A stretch of DNA of 64,000 nt from Sarcocystis neurona (taxonomy: Eukaryota; Apicomplexa; Conoidasida; Eucoccidiorida; Sarcocystidae), in the NCBI GenBank assembly GCA_000727475.1, contig KL647327.1, forward strand, positions 265,011 through 329,010, in the 5' to 3' direction. Under the pieces are notes generated by a model, which was given only the letters and a program-made list of their open reading frames with translations, had not been told where the DNA came from and did not search any database. The position numbers and the translations under genes are program-made. Positions 61,601-64,000 of the stretch are shown piece by piece. Position 1 is the stretch's first letter. Every line of letters begins with the position of its first letter.

Positions 61601-64000
61601 TCGTCTGTTGGATATATATCCGATGTTGGACACGCGCCACGCGTGGCGCTCCGTCCGATGCCCACACAAGTACTGGAGGCTCGCGCGTTAGGATAAGTGT
61701 TAAAGATGTTTAAAAGGGGCAAATGTAGCTGACGTTGGAAAATTGGCCTTCTTCGCTGGTGAGTCTTACGCACAGCAGCTTATTATGCCCCGCAGGCGAT
61801 AAGCAGCTTCCCGTACAATGAAAAGTTGATATGCTGGACGCAGTTTTTGAAGGGGGCGAACAGGCGTGCGGCGTGTGTGACCCGGCAACCCACTGCGGAC
61901 GCGACACGTTGGAAAGAGTATTGAGATTGTTGTATTCATAAGCAAGCGGCCCCTAGAGCGCCCACTCCCACGGGGTGGTCGCTCGCAAGATCTCGGATCA
62001 GCGCATACTCCTAGCATGACGTTGTCTACATAGTGGCACGTCCCTGCCTATCACAATGCGAATCGGCAATTCATTGACTTGCAACTGCACGGCCGTACCG
62101 AGGAGAGGTCAGCTAGCACCAACTCACTAACTGCCATCAGCTATCTCTATCAGCAACCCTCTCCGCCGGACGCTTATTCAGATGAATGTACGTGTGCATA
62201 CAACCACCTGCACGCATAAATTTAAGGCGCCTCACTCATTGTGCCTAGAATAGACAGAGCTGGTATGTTACAATTTACTCCAATAAGGACGACCGCGACG
62301 TCCGCTCTCGGATGTCGTCAGCTTATCATTAGGACGTAGGCTGTCATCAGTACGTACGAGTGGATTCCTTTGGTGATCCGCCATGCTGTCTATTGCCACT
62401 TCGAGCAGACAGAGCGAGCCGGCACCCTCATGAGGATTTTCAAGCAGAAACTGGACACCAACAGAAGCGCACTCCATAGCGTTGACGTAAACCACCAACC
62501 ACGGCGAGAAGCATACTACTGTACAGCTCAAATGGAGGGTATAAGCTGGTAGTTCACGGACTCGTTGTTGAGAGGCGCCAGCAAGTACTAGTGAAACAGG
62601 TCGGCCGAGACCTATTCCCACTCAACCCGTCAAGATTTCTCTTCCATCAATTTGACGAAATTCTCTTCTACCGTGAACGACACACTGCTTTTATGCTGGG
62701 TGGCTTTATATATGTAGCACGACTAACGTGCCGTCTTCAACTGCCTGTGTTGGAGTTCCACGTTCAGATATCCCAAAGCGGGGAAATCGGGTAACAGTTG
62801 TTCCATAGCCTGCAGAAACAGTTTATCTGCTAGGTGACCTTGTACAATTGTCGGCCACCACAGATCACATCATGGCGAACGGCTGCCAAATTACAATTTA
62901 CTGCCCTGTGCGTGCTGACTTGAATACAGTGAAATCCTGGACAGCATAAGTAGAACTGGGGGCCGGACAACCCCGGCCAGCTTAATAAACGGTCCTGGTG
63001 GTAAAGTAGTGACGAGAGATCTCAGTGAGTTCCCGTTGCCGGATCTCCCTCCATCGAAAATAAAGTTGAACTTAGTAGTCCCATTACAGATAGGCATCCT
63101 ATTGTTGCGATGCGGACAACCGGCTGCCACCGTGGAGTGGCCCAGCTTGCCTCTTTGTTGCTCTGATGCGCTCTTCAGCCTCCGAGTTCGCGCGACTGCT
63201 GGGTGCCGCACCCGGCTCCGGCGACGTAGCGAGTGAAATACAACAGATGTGCGATGACTAGGATTGTCATACTCACCGACGACGGCAACTGCAACCAACA
63301 ACTATCACCTATCGAGAAAGGCTCTTGTGGGCGAACAGCAGAGAAGCGGCTGGCAACACAAGAGTGTGCAGCACAGCTTTATATTCCCGTAGCCCAGCAC
63401 TACCGCAACTGTGTGACTTCTGTAATCCATCTGGCATGCAACTTCACAATGTAGTCAAGCATGTGACTTGACAATTCTTGATGTTTGTTGAGAAGAACGC
63501 TGGGTGGCGTGCACAAGCGCCACAGTAAATGAAATGCATTGCGGCGTCTCTATCATCAAAGGTAGTCGTCAGTGAGGTCGTCTCTTCCGCGGTTCGTGCT
63601 GACAGTGCGGTACTCCACGGAGACGAAGAGACGCTGCAGCCGCCCTGTGCTACACTGGTGCCCTGCAAATGCGCGGCCAGTAGTGCAGAAAGGCGACGAG
63701 AGGCTGCAAAGGAAGTTGGCGTGATCGCAGTGGCATGCTCTGCTGTAGCGTGTCAGCTCAATGCAAGAATCCGCTGTTAGTCCACCTCGTCTACACTGGA
63801 GTACAAAGTCGCATTCGAGACGGCTGCAGAGATAGCTGGCTGAGAAAACGCGTCACTGGTGGTGAAACGGACTGCGAAGCATCGCCACGGGGTGCTCCTT
63901 CACCTCTGTCCCACGGCCTCTTGACTAAGCCTTACTCATCTGCTGAAGCAGAAGGAGCCTTTTCATTTCCCCATACTTGATTGTCGGTTTCTTGTCTCCT
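58609..64000. other. Unresolved region with scattered coding-like fragments
   Basis: Several short stretches look protein-like but could not be linked by convincing splice sites. Minus strand: 58915-59460 (ending RQVDRRTVAVK), 59543-59956 (MAVPESFTTLGSTTLALSGS), 59960-60223 (KPSVVVLIDGGVLDFIVHF), 60252-60593, 61436-61669, 62268-62621 and 62891-63301. Plus strand: 60202-60471 (NLQEVPPLTVVPTLLLPD) and 63529-63780 (Cys/Ala/Val-rich, SAERRREAAKEVGVIAV). One minus-strand multi-exon gene across 58.9-62.7 kb is the most economical reading, but I recognise no family. Confidence 0.3.

Noticed and set aside
63529..63780. Cys/Ala/Val-rich plus-strand frame that recalls coccidian surface antigens
   Set aside because: It is only 83 codons, lacks a signal peptide or lipid-anchor signal, and has no clear cysteine spacing; the resemblance is only compositional.

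Overview
The window looks like nuclear DNA of a coccidian apicomplexan, most likely Eimeria or a close relative. The reasons are mid-range GC, many GT-AG introns in conserved genes, long CAG/CTG triplet tracts read as poly-Gln, poly-Ala or poly-Ser, very long low-complexity open frames, and a flagellar gene, which fits a parasite with flagellated male gametes. The species is inferred. No bacterial, viral or transposon gene was recognised.

Layout. 1-5516: no confident gene. 5517-12467 (+): a single open frame of about 2,316 codons, low complexity, crossing a 396-base assembly gap, with one conserved-looking patch. 12468-16608: no confident gene; a near-perfect 39-bp inverted repeat. 16609-18223 (-): a six-exon coiled-coil gene. 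20746-23782 (-): a complete seven-exon RUVBL1 (pontin) AAA+ ATPase gene, with one GC-AG intron and a tandem duplication across a splice acceptor. 24921-35721 (-): a 22-exon CFAP251/WDR66 gene, an axonemal radial-spoke WD40 and EF-hand protein. 38953-42834 (+): a seven-exon gene for a protein with one membrane segment and a very basic tail. 42900-50700: repeat-rich DNA with tacata/gtatac microsatellites, triplet tracts and a 71-73 bp tandem duplication, but no confident gene. 51463-58608 (+): a second giant open frame, rich in Gln, Ala and Arg. 58609-64000: scattered coding-like pieces that I could not assemble.

Exon models were built by hand. Each junction was chosen by GT-AG (once GC-AG) boundaries, matching phase and, for RUVBL1 and CFAP251, continuity with the known protein families. 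Exon lengths sum to whole codons in all four multi-exon models. The two recognised genes lie on the same strand, 1.1 kb apart. Both can be tied to flagellum biology: CFAP251 at the base of radial spoke 3, and RUVBL1 through the R2TP chaperone that helps assemble axonemal dyneins. Any functional link from this adjacency is inference.

The window shows two contrasting textures: intron-rich, repeat-poor conserved genes in the middle, and intronless repeat-rich giant frames with microsatellite DNA around them. Two-copy tandem duplications of about 45-107 bp recur, two of them in introns.
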